From Halocynthiibacter styelae (lineage in GTDB: Bacteria; Pseudomonadota; Alphaproteobacteria; Rhodobacterales; Rhodobacteraceae), in the NCBI RefSeq assembly GCF_016123485.1, contig NZ_JADCKQ010000018.1, forward strand, positions 1 through 47,867: 47,867 nt of DNA. Reading direction: 5' to 3'. Shown here one piece after another: positions 34,331-44,327 of the stretch; the first letter of the stretch is position 1, and each line of letters opens with the position of its first letter. The translations under genes and the position numbers were made by a program. The notes beneath the pieces were generated by a model. That model did not search any database. It saw nothing but the letters and a program-made list of their open reading frames with translations, and was not told the origin of the DNA.

Positions 34331-36475
34331 TCAGCGCATGCCACGCAGGATTTTCAGGATGTCTTCGGCTGCGTCCGGGATATTGGTCCCCGGGCCAAAG
34401 ATAGCTTTCACCCCTGCCTTATAAAGGTAATCATAATCCTGTTGCGGGATCACACCGCCGCAGATCACGATGATGTCTTCCGCACCCTGGGCTTTCAATT
34501 CTTCGATCAGCTTTGGGGCAAGGGTTTTGTGACCTGCCGCCTGGGAAGAAATGCCAACGATATGCACATCATTGTCGATGGCGTCCTGCGCAGCTTCATC
34601 CGGTGTCTGGAAAAGTGGGCCAACGTCGACGTCAAAGCCGATATCTGCGAAAGCGGTGGCGATGACTTTGGCACCACGATCATGGCCGTCCTGGCCCATT
34701 TTCACAACCAGCATACGCGGGCGGCGGCCTTCTTCAGTTGCGAAGTCCTCAACCGATTTCTGGATCTTTGCAAAGCCTTCATCGCCCTCATAGGCGGAGC
34801 CATAAACGCCAGCCAATGTTTTTACCTCTGCTTTGTGACGGCCAAAGGCCTTTTCCATTGCCATGCTGATTTCACCGACAGAAGCACGGGCGCGGGCGGC
34901 TTCGACAGCGAGCGCCAGAAGGTTGCCATTGCCGGAAGAAGCCCCCTGTTCAAGCGCCGCAAGGGCGCCTTCACAGGCCGCTGCATCCCGCGTATCGCGG
35001 ATGCTGGTCAGACGTGCGACCTGAGCTTCGCGCACGGCGACGTTGTCGACATCAAGAATATCGATCGCGTCTTCTTTCTCAAGGCGGTATTTGTTCACGC
35101 CCACAATGACTTCGTCACCGCGGTCGATATTGGCCTGACGCCGGGCCGCAGATTCTTCAATGCGCAGTTTCGGCATACCGGAGGCCACGGCTTTGGTCAT
35201 GCCACCCATTTCCTCGACCTCTTCCATCAGGGCCCAGGCTTTGTCGACCAGTTCAGCGGTCAGGCTTTCGACATAGTAAGAACCGGCCAGCGGATCGACG
35301 ACATTGGTGATGCCCGTTTCTTCCTGCAGGATCAGCTGCGTGTTGCGTGCGATCCGGGCAGAGAAATCGGTGGGCAGGGCAATGGCTTCGTCCAATGCAT
35401 TGGTGTGCAGGGACTGTGTGCCGCCCAGCGCCGCCGCCATGGCCTCATATGCCGTGCGCACAACGTTGTTATAGGGATCCTGTTCCTGCAGAGACACGCC
35501 GGATGTCTGGCAGTGAGTACGCAGCATGGAGGATTTTTCGAGCTTTGGTTCGAATTCCTGCATCACACGATGCCAGAGCAGACGGGCGGCGCGCAGCTTG
35601 GAGGCCTCCATGAAGAAGTTCATGCCAATGGCGAAGAAGAAGCTGAGGCGACCTGCGAATTTATCGACATCCATGCCCGCATTGATCGCGGCACGCACAT
35701 ATTCACGACCATCCGCAAGCGTGTACGCAAGTTCCTGCACGAGGTTCGCGCCCGCTTCCTGCATGTGATAGCCGGAAATCGAGATTGAGTTGAACTTAGG
35801 CATCTCATTGGACGTATATTCGATGATGTCAGAGATGATCCGCATGGAGGGTTCAGGCGGGTAGATATAGGTGTTGCGCACCATGAATTCTTTCAGAATG
35901 TCGTTCTGAATGGTGCCTGCCAGCAGGGATCTGTCGTGGCCCTGTTCTTCGCCGGTGACAATGAAGTTTGCGAGGATTGGGATCACAGCGCCGTTCATCG
36001 TCATGGAAACAGAGACTTTATCAAGCGGGATACCGTCAAAGAGGATTTTCATATCCTCAACCGAGTCAATCGCAACGCCGGCCTTGCCCACATCACCAAC
36101 CACGCGTTCATGGTCACTGTCATAGCCGCGGTGTGTTGCCAGATCGAAGGCCACGGATACACCCTGCTGACCAGCGGCAAGGGCTTTGCGGTAGAACGCG
36201 TTGCTTTCCTCAGCGGTTGAAAAACCAGCATATTGGCGGATGGTCCAGGGGCGGCCTGCGTACATGGTGGATTTCACACCGCGTGTGAACGGCGCGTGGC
36301 CAGCGGTAGAATTCAGGTGATCCATACCGTCCAGATCAGCGGCGTCATAGTAAGGCTTGACGTCGATCCCTTCGAGCGTGTTCCAGGTCAGATCATCCAG
36401 CGGACGCCCCCGCAGTTCTTTCTCTGCCCGGGTCGCCCATGTTTCGGGCAGCGGCACGTTCTTCTTTGAAACCAT
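34331..36475 (-). CDS. scpA: Methylmalonyl-CoA mutase
   Basis: 714 aa. It isomerises methylmalonyl-CoA to succinyl-CoA with adenosylcobalamin, finishing propionyl-CoA assimilation. The TIM-barrel half contains the substrate-binding segment [20 protein letters not shown] and [13 protein letters not shown]. The C-terminal B12 domain has DGHDRG with cobalt-ligand His598, then GISSQAAGH and GGVIPQQD. It is a single-chain form. The ATG at 36475 follows GAGGA, whereas the frame is open to 36526. The first 83 bp overlap the 3' end of the sulfotransferase-like gene. Confidence 0.95.
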   Translation of the reverse strand: MVSKKNVPLPETWATRAEKELRGRPLDDLTWNTLEGIDVKPYYDAADLDGMDHLNSTAGHAPFTRGVKSTMYAGRPWTIRQYAGFSTAEESNAFYRKALAAGQQGVSVAFDLATHRGYDSDHERVVGDVGKAGVAIDSVEDMKILFDGIPLDKVSVSMTMNGAVIPILANFIVTGEEQGHDRSLLAGTIQNDILKEFMVRNTYIYPPEPSMRIISDIIEYTSNEMPKFNSISISGYHMQEAGANLVQELAYTLADGREYVRAAINAGMDVDKFAGRLSFFFAIGMNFFMEASKLRAARLLWHRVMQEFEPKLEKSSMLRTHCQTSGVSLQEQDPYNNVVRTAYEAMAAALGGTQSLHTNALDEAIALPTDFSARIARNTQLILQEETGITNVVDPLAGSYYVESLTAELVDKAWALMEEVEEMGGMTKAVASGMPKLRIEESAARRQANIDRGDEVIVGVNKYRLEKEDAIDILDVDNVAVREAQVARLTSIRDTRDAAACEGALAALEQGASSGNGNLLALAVEAARARASVGEISMAMEKAFGRHKAEVKTLAGVYGSAYEGDEGFAKIQKSVEDFATEEGRRPRMLVVKMGQDGHDRGAKVIATAFADIGFDVDVGPLFQTPDEAAQDAIDNDVHIVGISSQAAGHKTLAPKLIEELKAQGAEDIIVICGGVIPQQDYDYLYKAGVKAIFGPGTNIPDAAEDILKILRGMR

Positions 36476-37373
36476 CGTTGTGTCCTCTTTCGTCTTCCTG
36501 TCCGGGGTGTGCCCCGGTATTTTCAATCAATGTGATGTTGTTGTCGGCCTGGCCGCGCAGCCAAGTCAGGTCTTCGCGATAGGCGTCCTGCAGCACCTCG
36601 CGGTGGAAATTGGGGAAAGGCATCCATGTGCCGCCCTTATGGAGTTGGCCTGCATATGTGCCCGGATCCTCATCCCTGTCTGCAACAAGCTGCGCCAGGT
36701 CACCGGCGATATCGGCAGGCGTTGTGAAATCTGTTACCGGGTCAGCAAGAATGGCCCCGGTCAGCAAGGCCAGCATGCGCGGGTGCTGATCGGACAGGGC
36801 TTCATGTGGCAGGATCAGGATTTCTGCGGCAGGGAAGGCATCGCGCAATTCCTGCGCCAGGTGACGCCAGCGACGGGGCTGGGTGACCAGCCTGTCAAGC
36901 TGCGCCTCTGTCGGAAGGGCGTGGCCCTGAAACATGCCTGCGGCCAGTTGTTGCATCCACCAGCATTCATAACTGCGGATGGTCAGACAGATACGGGTAA
37001 CACTGCGTTCAAATGTATTGCGCATACGGGCAAGACGCCATGCGGCATCGGGATAAAGCTGCCCGCTTGTCAGGTTCAGCGCCACATTGCCCAGAAGGCC
37101 CGGTTCAGACAGTAAAAGCAACTGCATGTCCTGGCGTGTAAGATCCGCCAGATGCAGACGCATCAGCCCGGCGGAGCGGTGCGCGGCGTGATCTGTCAGC
37201 GGGGTTTCATGCCCCTGCGCGACCATCAGGCCGGCCAGCATGCCGCCTTTCGTTTGTGCTGGCAGCGCAGTTGCAATACCTTCCTGTGACAGTGCGGCAG
37301 TATTCGCCGCCAGAAATTTTTGAAAACCCAAATGCCCGGAGCAATGCGCCCCGAGATGCAGAACCAGTTCCAT
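36393..37373 (-). CDS. Sulfotransferase-like hypothetical protein
   Basis: 326 aa from the ATG at 37373. The N-terminus [20 protein letters not shown] looks like the 5'-PSB loop region of PAPS-type sulfotransferases or kinase-like proteins found in roseobacters. A second block, [11 protein letters not shown], resembles the 3'-PB region. Catalysis is unproven because the usual PKTGTT-type loop is altered. The frame is open much further upstream, but that part is the shadow of the opposite-strand DUF4174 gene. Other possible starts are 37391 and 37397. The last 26 residues, rich in charged and Gly/Ala residues, are read from DNA that also encodes the mutase start. Confidence 0.65.
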   Translation of the reverse strand: MELVLHLGAHCSGHLGFQKFLAANTAALSQEGIATALPAQTKGGMLAGLMVAQGHETPLTDHAAHRSAGLMRLHLADLTRQDMQLLLLSEPGLLGNVALNLTSGQLYPDAAWRLARMRNTFERSVTRICLTIRSYECWWMQQLAAGMFQGHALPTEAQLDRLVTQPRRWRHLAQELRDAFPAAEILILPHEALSDQHPRMLALLTGAILADPVTDFTTPADIAGDLAQLVADRDEDPGTYAGQLHKGGTWMPFPNFHREVLQDAYREDLTWLRGQADNNITLIENTGAHPGQEDERGHNDGFKEERAAARNMGDPGRERTAGASAG

Positions 37374-37554
37374 CAGGCCCACCCCGACCATATCCATAGC
37401 CCGGGCACCTGTTCCCTGGCCATCACGCCCCATCGCACAGACTGGCACGGCAGGTGTTTCAGAAGGGTTAAACCTGGTGGTTTCTGGAAGAGGTTTCAGT
37501 TTTTTCCTCGCAATCGGCGCGTAAAACGCTATCTCTGAAAGAGAGGAGTTATTG

Positions 37555-37998
37555 ATGAAAAAATGCCTTTGTGCCCTTGCCGCCTGTCTTAGTCTGGCCC
37601 TGCCCGTATTTGCGCAGGAGGCGACAGAGGACATCCCGGAACTGGCTTTCCTGGAGGCCGCGGATGTGATCGCAGAAGAATTTCTCTGGCAGGCACGGCT
37701 GATTGTTGTCTTTGCCGACAGCCCGCTTGATCCGCGTTTTGCAGACCAGTTGTCCAAGCTGGAAGATGGCGCAGAAGCCCTTCTGGAACGCGATGTCGTG
37801 GTGATCACCGACGCAGACCCGGCAGGCGCATCCGAATGGCGCGAGGAATTGCGCCCGCGTGGGTTCATGATGGTGTTGATCGGCAAAGACGGCGTCATCC
37901 GCCTGCGCAAACCCTTTGCCTGGGACGTGCGCGAAATCAGCCGATCCATCGACAAAATCCCGCTGCGCCAGCAGGAAGTCCGCGACAGAAGAGAATAG
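37555..37998 (+). CDS. DUF4174 domain-containing secreted protein
   Basis: 147 aa. The signal peptide ends at VFAQ. The mature part has the DUF4174 pattern: ARLIVVFADSPLDPRF, a middle DVVVITDAD, and GFMMVLIGKDGVIRLRK followed by a helix with IDKIPLRQQEVRDRR. The fold resembles a degenerate thioredoxin without CXXC. The function is unknown. The ATG at 37555 has AGGAG 9 bp upstream, better than the TTG at 37552. It lies on the strand opposite its neighbours and converges on the GT-C gene. Confidence 0.85.
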   Translation: MKKCLCALAACLSLALPVFAQEATEDIPELAFLEAADVIAEEFLWQARLIVVFADSPLDPRFADQLSKLEDGAEALLERDVVVITDADPAGASEWREELRPRGFMMVLIGKDGVIRLRKPFAWDVREISRSIDKIPLRQQEVRDRRE

Positions 37999-38020
37999 TG
38001 CAGAGGTTCGGAAAAAGCTG

Positions 38021-39610
38021 TCATGGTTGCTCACTCTGCTGAGAAAACCGGAACTCAACCCCATCGGGCAACGTTCGTGCGTAATCAGAAAGCATCACAT
38101 GCAACCGCACCGCAGCTTCTTCAGTTGTTGCGTAGAACGTTACGTTGGCATTCCCCACGACTCCCAACGGACCATCTATAACCAGGTCTCCCAGCTCCAC
38201 CCAATCCGGCCCGACAGCATTATGGAGCCAGTCTTTGTAGAGCATTGCAAGTTCCACGCTATTGTCTGCCAGAAGTGGCACGGCCCAACCCGCAGCGGGA
38301 TTGCTTTGGCGAATGCTAAGCGCCTGCGCAGACGCGAGCCCCCAGAGATCCAGGACATAATGTGGGTTCTGCCATGATACATACCCAAGATCATTCACTG
38401 CGACTGGGTTTTGATAAAATTCATCCACAAAACGCGCCATCTGCTTTTGCTGCATTGCAACGACCCTGGACGAGAAGGCAAGCAGTTGGTTCGTCAGACT
38501 ATAATAATAGCCACTTGCAAGTAACGGCGACACAATCAGGAAGAACGCGATTGCAGGACGTGCGGCATATTTTTCGGTTACGAACAAAATGAACAGCCCC
38601 ACTACGAAAGTCATAATATAGATTTCGTAACGGTTCAGCCATCCGAACTGCCCCAGGGCGAGATGGCCTGCGCCGGCAAACACCATGGCCCCCAGAATCG
38701 CCCGGAATTTCGGTGGCATAGACCGGAAGTTCCAAAGAAAAATCATCATCGCAACCAGCAGCACAGAGAACAGGACAACAGCCGGAAACCTGTCAAATTT
38801 ACTTGAAATAACCTCAACCAAATTACTGGTCGTCAAAGCATCATGTGACGATGCATTGGCCAACTTCGCCTGAACTGAATTTGGCAGGGCACTAAGGCCA
38901 AGCTGCATCAGAAAAACGCAAAACAATGACACGGGAATAATCCCAAGGCAGATGATCCCCGCCACCCGCGACATTCCACGTTTACCCTTACCTGAGGACG
39001 TAAGCACAATGACAAGAGCGACAGCCAATGACACAGCCAGCCCCTCGAAGCGCAGCAATGGTCCAAAGAGTACACCTGAGAGCAAGAGCCAAGTGAGCTG
39101 CCCGGTTTGCAGATAGGTTTGAATACCACATAGAACTGCAAGCGTCGCGGCCACATGCAGAGCGTGTTCCATCCCAGCCCAGGCAACACCGGCAAAGTTC
39201 AGCCCGATCGGGCCAAGGATCAGAACAACCCACATCTGCCAACCCGGAACCTGAAAACACCGGGTTACAAAACGCGCCCAAAGCAGTGCTGATGCGATAA
39301 GCGCCCCAAGGTTTATAATTGCAGGCAGGAAACGATGCATGGTCCCGCCTGCAAATGGCGTCAACAAAAAGGGGTACAGCGGGGAAGACGCCGCTGAGCT
39401 ATATTCGCCTGCGTTCACCCCATAACCGCCTGCAACAATTTGTTCGGCAACAGCAAGATGAATATAAACATCATCCAGCGGATATTCGAACTGCCCGGCA
39501 ATATACCAGCTGACAGCCTGAAAAAGCCCCCAGACCAGCAGCACAGCGATGAGGCTTATCACTGCAGGCAAAGATCTGTTCGCACTGTTTATCGGAGCTT
39601 CAGCAGACAT
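38021..39610 (-). CDS. Polytopic membrane protein, GT-C glycosyltransferase-like
   Basis: 529 aa with about ten to eleven hydrophobic segments. The first extracytoplasmic loop contains LDDVYIHLAVAEQIVAGG and YSSAASSPLYP; an Asp-Asp pair after the first helix followed by a YSSAASSPLYP-like block is the pattern of GT-C-fold, lipid-linked sugar transferases. A soluble C-terminal part (about 400-529) follows. The substrate is unknown. By eye, its G+C is clearly lower than that of the flanking pccA and mutase genes, hinting at a different origin. Its start is only 5 bp from the pccA stop, so it probably rides on the pccA transcript. Confidence 0.7.
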   Translation of the reverse strand: MSAEAPINSANRSLPAVISLIAVLLVWGLFQAVSWYIAGQFEYPLDDVYIHLAVAEQIVAGGYGVNAGEYSSAASSPLYPFLLTPFAGGTMHRFLPAIINLGALIASALLWARFVTRCFQVPGWQMWVVLILGPIGLNFAGVAWAGMEHALHVAATLAVLCGIQTYLQTGQLTWLLLSGVLFGPLLRFEGLAVSLAVALVIVLTSSGKGKRGMSRVAGIICLGIIPVSLFCVFLMQLGLSALPNSVQAKLANASSHDALTTSNLVEVISSKFDRFPAVVLFSVLLVAMMIFLWNFRSMPPKFRAILGAMVFAGAGHLALGQFGWLNRYEIYIMTFVVGLFILFVTEKYAARPAIAFFLIVSPLLASGYYYSLTNQLLAFSSRVVAMQQKQMARFVDEFYQNPVAVNDLGYVSWQNPHYVLDLWGLASAQALSIRQSNPAAGWAVPLLADNSVELAMLYKDWLHNAVGPDWVELGDLVIDGPLGVVGNANVTFYATTEEAAVRLHVMLSDYARTLPDGVEFRFSQQSEQP

Positions 39611-39615
39611 TTTTC

Positions 39616-41616
39616 TTATTCGAACTCAAGGATCACATCATCAACCGCAAGCGAGTCACCGGCAGCGGCGTTGATTTTGCTGACGACGCCTTTCTTTTCG
39701 GCGCGCAGGATGTTTTCCATCTTCATGGCTTCCACGGTGCAAAGCGCCTGACCTTCATGCACTTCATCGCCAACGGAAACCGCGACGTTCACGATCAGAC
39801 CGGGCATTGGGCACAGCAACAGGCGTGATGTATCCGGTGCAACTTTGACCGGCATCAGGGCCGCCAGTTCCGCCTGACGCGGGCTGCGCACGCGGACTTC
39901 CAGATCAGCACCACGGGACCGGATACGGAACCCCTGGGTGATCTTTTCGACCTTCAGAACCAGCGGGCTGCCGTCAACGGACAGACGCGCAAGGCTGTCG
40001 CCCGGTGTCCAGTCAGATGCCACACGATGGGTGCGGCCATCATCGAAATGCACGGTAGATCCGTCGTGATCTGCTTCAATCGACACGGGGATGTCTTCGC
40101 CCTGAACGCTGACAACCCATTCGGTGCCGACTTTGCGTTCATGGTTGCTCATCCGGCCCGACACGCGGGTACGGCGAATTTCAGCGACGCGGTGCATGGC
40201 AGCGGCAGAGGCCGCGATGCGTTGAACCGCGTCACGATCCAGTTCCACGCCTTCAAACCCTTCGGGGTATTCTTCTTCGATAAAGGCTGTGGTCATTTCA
40301 CCGGACGTGAATTTCGGGTGGTCCATCACGGCGGACAGGAACGGCAGGTTATGACCGATGCCTTCCAACTCGAACCCATCCAGAGCATTGCGCATATGTT
40401 CAATCGCTGTGGCGCGATCCGGGCCCCATGTGCACAGTTTTGCGATCATCGGGTCGTAATACATGCTGATTTCGCCGCCTTCGAAAACGCCGGTGTCATT
40501 GCGCACAACTTCGTCCGCCTGCACGACTTCTTCCGGTGGACGGTATTTCACCAGACGGCCAATGGACGGCAGGAACCCGCGATACGGATCTTCGGCATAG
40601 AGACGGCTTTCAATCGCCCAGCCGTTCAATTTCACATCTTCCTGTTTGATGGTCAGCGGTTCACCATTTGCAACCCGGATCATCTGTTCAACCAGATCAA
40701 CACCGGTGATCATTTCGGTCACAGGATGTTCCACCTGCAGACGTGTGTTCATCTCAAGGAAGTAGAAATTCTTGTCGCCATCGACGATGAATTCCACTGT
40801 GCCCGCACTGGCGTAATCCACCGCCTGCGCCAGTGCGACGGCCTGATCGCCCATACGTTTACGGGTTTCTTCATCCAGGAAGGGGCTTGGCGCTTCTTCA
40901 ATCACCTTTTGCTGACGGCGCTGAATAGAACATTCGCGTTCGCCCAGATAAATGCCGTTGCCATGTGCGTCGCACAGCACCTGAATTTCGATATGACGGG
41001 GTTGAGTCACGAATTTCTCGATGAAGATCCGGTCATCGCCAAAGCTGTTCGCAGCTTCGTTCTTGGACGACTGGAACCCTTCGCGGGCTTCTTCGTCATT
41101 CCAGGCAATCCGCATGCCTTTACCACCACCACCGGCAGAGGCTTTCAGCATTACCGGATAGCCAACTTCATTCGAAATCTTAACGGCTTCATCCGCATCC
41201 TCGATCAGGCCCATGTAGCCCGGAACAGTGGATACGCCCGCTTCTTTCGCGATTTTCTTGGACGTGATCTTGTCGCCCATCTTTTCAATCGCACCCACTG
41301 GCGGGCCGACAAAAGCCACGCCTTCGGCCGCCAGGGCTTCGGCAAATTTGGAATTCTCAGACAGGAAACCATAACCCGGGTGCACGGCTTCGGCACCGGT
41401 CTGGCGGATCGCATCCATCACTTTGTCGATCACGATATAGGACTGGTTCGCAGGGGGCGGGCCGATGTGCACGGCCTCATCCGCCATTTTCACATGCAGC
41501 GCGTTGCGGTCCGCATCGGAATAAATCGCAACCGTCTGAATGCCCATGGCCCGGGCAGATTTGATCACACGACAGGCGATTTCACCCCGGTTGGCGATAA
41601 GTATTTTTTTGAACAT
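39616..41616 (-). CDS. pccA: Propionyl-CoA carboxylase alpha subunit (biotin carboxylase and carrier)
   Basis: 666 aa. The biotin carboxylase half starts FKKILIANRGEIACRVIKSA and has ATP-grasp motifs GGGGKGMRIAW and EMNTRLQVEHPVTE. A linker BT domain follows, and the C-terminal biotin carrier domain ends with AMKM, Lys632 being the biotinylated residue. With PccB it carboxylates propionyl-CoA to methylmalonyl-CoA. It lies 4 kb from pccB on the same strand, separated by porin and lipoprotein genes. The mutase lies downstream. Confidence 0.96.
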   Translation of the reverse strand: MFKKILIANRGEIACRVIKSARAMGIQTVAIYSDADRNALHVKMADEAVHIGPPPANQSYIVIDKVMDAIRQTGAEAVHPGYGFLSENSKFAEALAAEGVAFVGPPVGAIEKMGDKITSKKIAKEAGVSTVPGYMGLIEDADEAVKISNEVGYPVMLKASAGGGGKGMRIAWNDEEAREGFQSSKNEAANSFGDDRIFIEKFVTQPRHIEIQVLCDAHGNGIYLGERECSIQRRQQKVIEEAPSPFLDEETRKRMGDQAVALAQAVDYASAGTVEFIVDGDKNFYFLEMNTRLQVEHPVTEMITGVDLVEQMIRVANGEPLTIKQEDVKLNGWAIESRLYAEDPYRGFLPSIGRLVKYRPPEEVVQADEVVRNDTGVFEGGEISMYYDPMIAKLCTWGPDRATAIEHMRNALDGFELEGIGHNLPFLSAVMDHPKFTSGEMTTAFIEEEYPEGFEGVELDRDAVQRIAASAAAMHRVAEIRRTRVSGRMSNHERKVGTEWVVSVQGEDIPVSIEADHDGSTVHFDDGRTHRVASDWTPGDSLARLSVDGSPLVLKVEKITQGFRIRSRGADLEVRVRSPRQAELAALMPVKVAPDTSRLLLCPMPGLIVNVAVSVGDEVHEGQALCTVEAMKMENILRAEKKGVVSKINAAAGDSLAVDDVILEFE

Positions 41617-41719
41617 GATCAGATCCTCGTTCTATCGGTATCAGGCGGCACGCAGGGTGCCGGAATGGATGGGACAATGCGTTGGCATAGGGTCAGACAC
41701 ATTGTTGTGATTTGGCGGT

Positions 41720-41778
41720 CGGTTCACGGCGCGAACACAGTTCTGTGCTGCACCGCTTCGTGAGGTGAAAGTGAACCG
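41720..41778. promoter_or_regulatory. Inverted repeats in the pccA-porin divergent gap
   Basis: In the 225 bp between the divergent pccA and porin starts, CGGTTCAC (41720-41727) is repeated inverted as GTGAACCG (41771-41778), and CACAG-TT-CTGTG (41736-41747) is a perfect short palindrome. These may be operators; no regulator can be named. No other feature was seen in 41617-41841. Confidence 0.4.
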
Positions 41779-41841
41779 ATTAGTTACGATATATTCCTGA
41801 CGGCCCCGACTAACCGGGCGCCGCATGAAGGGAGCATTCTT

Positions 41842-42975
41842 ATGACCATGACGAGACACACCACGCTTGCCGCCTCGGCGCTGGCCCTGCTGATCGCCGC
41901 CCCGGCTGTTGCGGATACCGCTGCAGACCTGGAACACCGGGTGGATGAGCTGACCGCACGGCTGGCTGAACTTGAAAACAACCGCGCCAGCGGCCTGAGC
42001 TTTGGCAATGGCGGCACAATTGATATTTACGGCTATGTGAAGGCCGATTTCATCCAGGACCTGGACGCTGACCTTGGCACCACAACATTCGGACTTGCCA
42101 GCCTGACCCCAGGGTTCGCCAGCGATGAAAATTTCCAGGCTCATGCCCTCCAGTCCCGCCTTGGCGTGCGTGGTACAGCCCCAAGCGGTATTGGCGACAT
42201 TGGCTTTCAGATCGAAGGGGATTTCTTTGGGGGCGACGACGGCGGCAACTTCCGCCTGCGTCACGCGAATGCCACGCTGGGCAACTGGCTGGTTGGTCAG
42301 AGCTGGAGTAACTTCATGCAGCTCAACGCCTTCCCGACCACGCTGGATTTCCAGGGACCGGCTGGCCTGACCTTCGCCCGTCAGACCCAGGTGCGTTACA
42401 CGCATGACTTTGCCCAGAACCTGAGCGCATCCTTCTCTGTGGAAGATGCGGTGTTTGACAGCAGTGATCCGGTTGCCACTGCGTCGCTTGACTGGGCGAA
42501 TGATCGCTTCAGCCTGCGCGGTGCGGTTCTGTACGGGACACTGGATACCGGCAGCAACGATGTCGACGCCTGGGGTGCCAGCATTGGCGGTACCGCGCAG
42601 CTTTGGGATGGCGGGCTGATCAGCGCGACCTATACCCGCGGTGAAGCCATTGCGCCCTACTTCCAGTTTGGCGGCAGCGGCTTCTATGACGATGGCGGCA
42701 CCAATGATGCGGTCGAAACCGAAGGTGCAAGCCTGGGTATCACCCATGCAATCAATGACAAGTGGAGCCTTGGCACCGCTTACGGTTACCGTCGGGATGA
42801 CGCCGGTGTTGCCACGGGCACCCGTTCCCTTGAAACCGTGCATTTCACCGTGAACTACGCCCCGGTTGAGAACGTCAACGTCGGCCTGGAATATTTCACC
42901 GGCGAACGCGAATTGTTTGACGGCAGCACTGCGGATGCTGACCGCATTCAGGCTTCGGTTCAGTTTAACTTCTGA
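41842..42975 (+). CDS. DcaP-like outer-membrane porin
   Basis: 377 aa. The signal peptide is cleaved after AVA (residue 24). Then come a short N-terminal coiled coil (AADLEHRVDELTARLAELE) and a beta-barrel with GTIDIYGYVKADFIQDLD, LQSRLGVRG, LGNWLVGQSWSNFMQ and a C-terminal aromatic ending QFNF. This matches trimeric DcaP-type porins, which take up small carboxylated compounds in some bacteria. GGAG precedes the ATG. It is transcribed against the pcc genes around it. Confidence 0.88.
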   Translation: MTMTRHTTLAASALALLIAAPAVADTAADLEHRVDELTARLAELENNRASGLSFGNGGTIDIYGYVKADFIQDLDADLGTTTFGLASLTPGFASDENFQAHALQSRLGVRGTAPSGIGDIGFQIEGDFFGGDDGGNFRLRHANATLGNWLVGQSWSNFMQLNAFPTTLDFQGPAGLTFARQTQVRYTHDFAQNLSASFSVEDAVFDSSDPVATASLDWANDRFSLRGAVLYGTLDTGSNDVDAWGASIGGTAQLWDGGLISATYTRGEAIAPYFQFGGSGFYDDGGTNDAVETEGASLGITHAINDKWSLGTAYGYRRDDAGVATGTRSLETVHFTVNYAPVENVNVGLEYFTGERELFDGSTADADRIQASVQFNF

Positions 42976-42990
42976 TCCAAAGCCCGGGTT

Positions 42991-43016
42991 CCGGGGGGAT
43001 AAAGGTGCCCCCCCGG
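42991..43016. terminator. Terminator between porin and lipoprotein genes
   Basis: CCGGGGGG (42991-42998) pairs with CCCCCCGG (43009-43016) around a 10-nt loop, in the 52 bp between the convergent stops. ATTATTCT follows on the plus strand. Confidence 0.65.
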
Positions 43017-43027
43017 GATTATTCTGA

Positions 43028-43228
43028 TCAGTTACAGATGTTGACGTCGTCGCAGAAGACGCCGGCAGCCCCGCCGATGATCGCGCCTGTTGTGGCGCTG
43101 CCACCAGTTGCGTCAGAAATAACGGCCCCCGCAGCCGCACCTGCGACACCGCGTTCCAGATCACTGTCGAGACAGCCCGCCAGAAGTGTGAATGTGAAAA
43201 GTGCTGCTGCGATATGTTTAACAGACAT
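43028..43228 (-). CDS. Small glycine-zipper lipoprotein
   Basis: 66 aa. Lipobox LLAGC (Cys19). The mature 48 residues are Gly/Ala-rich with repeated small residues (GVAGAAAGAV, GGSATTGAIIGGAAG), as in glycine-zipper membrane-inserting segments, ending with two cysteines (FCDDVNICN). Function is unknown. The ATG at 43228 is chosen by the signal peptide; the open frame extends to 43378, but without a plausible N-terminus. Confidence 0.75.
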   Translation of the reverse strand: MSVKHIAAALFTFTLLAGCLDSDLERGVAGAAAGAVISDATGGSATTGAIIGGAAGVFCDDVNICN

Positions 43229-43355
43229 GGTTTCTGCCTTCCTGTGATATGTGTTCTCAGCAGGAATCCTACCGCCTTCCCCATAAAGCAACACCCCGGA
43301 TGCGCCGTAGCGACACAACCGGCAGCATATTGCGCAGGGAAAAGCGGAAAGATGC

Positions 43356-43715
43356 TCACGACCAGTCATCCTCCGCAAAAGCGTCAGGGAAATTGGCGCG
43401 GGCCAGGTCTTCGTTCAGAACCAGAAGCGCATCATAGCTTTCCGGATCAAAGGGATCTTCGGCGGCGATGATTTCGCGCCCAAAGAACCAGGACAGACGC
43501 CCGGCATCCAGATTGCCGCGCTCAAAAGGTTCAGTGCCGAAGTTTTCAACAATCGCCTTGATAAATCCTGCATCCGCACGCCGGTCAGGTGGGCGACGGT
43601 CGGCATAGCGTTCACGCGCAGTCAGTGGCGTGACGCCGCCCTTGTTCGGACGACGGATGGTAAACTGAAAATCAGTACCCGGAAGACGGCCCGGGAAACC
43701 GCGGTGCTTTAACAT
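43356..43715 (-). CDS. Conserved hypothetical protein (Rhodobacteraceae type)
   Basis: 119 aa, soluble, with no signal peptide. The N-terminal half is basic (KHRGFPGRLPG, RERYADRRPPDRRADAGFIKAI), and the C-terminal half acidic with a predicted helix (NFPDAFAEDDWS). I recognise no domain. It lies in the pccB-pccA interval as in other roseobacter pcc loci, suggesting long-standing linkage with propionate genes but not a function. Confidence 0.6.
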   Translation of the reverse strand: MLKHRGFPGRLPGTDFQFTIRRPNKGGVTPLTARERYADRRPPDRRADAGFIKAIVENFGTEPFERGNLDAGRLSWFFGREIIAAEDPFDPESYDALLVLNEDLARANFPDAFAEDDWS

Positions 43716-43799
43716 GGAAGCTCTCCCCGCAAAGTGGTGGTTACGGGGAAAGCCTGTAAAGCAAACGGACGGTAAAGATAATCCGTTAAGCTGAAACGC

Positions 43800-44165
43800 T
43801 TAGTTAATTGGCCCTGTTGGGCTGGTCGGACCAGTTGGTTGCTGCGGATCCGGGTCATTATCCTTGTCGTTCGGCACACCATAACAATGGCCATCATTCG
43901 ATTGCGGATCGCAATCCTGCTCTGGTGGCAGGCACGGATAGTTGGAACCCGGAATATATTCACACCCGGTTTCAGGCGGTTCACACGGATTTTCCTGCTG
44001 AGAGGTCGAGTCGTACTGACCGCCACCTTCGCAACCGACCACATCGCCGTGCTTATTGTAGATTGGTTGCGGCGTAATCCGCAGTGGCTCAGGTTGCTGC
44101 GCACATGCCCCCAGCACAACCACAAGTGAGAAACACAGGCCAGTCGCAATTTTTGAATTAAACAT
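43800..44165 (-). CDS. Cysteine- and proline-rich lipoprotein
   Basis: 121 aa. Lipobox VLGAC (Cys21). GGAG lies 8 bp before the ATG at 44165; the longer frame to 44210 has no support. The mature part is low in hydrophobic residues and has six further cysteines (GCEGG, NPCE, TGCE, YPCL, QDCD, HCYG), then a disordered Asp/Pro/Gln tail (DNDPDPQQPTGPTSPTG). Function is unknown; it could be a surface or periplasmic disulfide-bonded peptide. Confidence 0.7.
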   Translation of the reverse strand: MFNSKIATGLCFSLVVVLGACAQQPEPLRITPQPIYNKHGDVVGCEGGGQYDSTSQQENPCEPPETGCEYIPGSNYPCLPPEQDCDPQSNDGHCYGVPNDKDNDPDPQQPTGPTSPTGPIN

Positions 44166-44327
44166 ATTTTGCTCCATAGAAACGTAAAAATAGAGCCCGT
44201 AGCATAGCAAATTTTACGTTTTCCGGCAACACTGCGTGGGGTGTTATCGGATATCAGACCCTGCGGGAGCGCAGCGAGACCTGTCAGAGAGGTGTCGGGG
44301 GCAGAGCTGGCCCACCCCCAGACGAAA

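Noticed and set aside
37374-38024. N-terminal extension of the sulfotransferase-like frame
   Set aside because: The first 160 or so codons are antisense to the DUF4174 gene and look like shadow sequence (Ser/Arg-rich); the recognisable protein begins at 37373.
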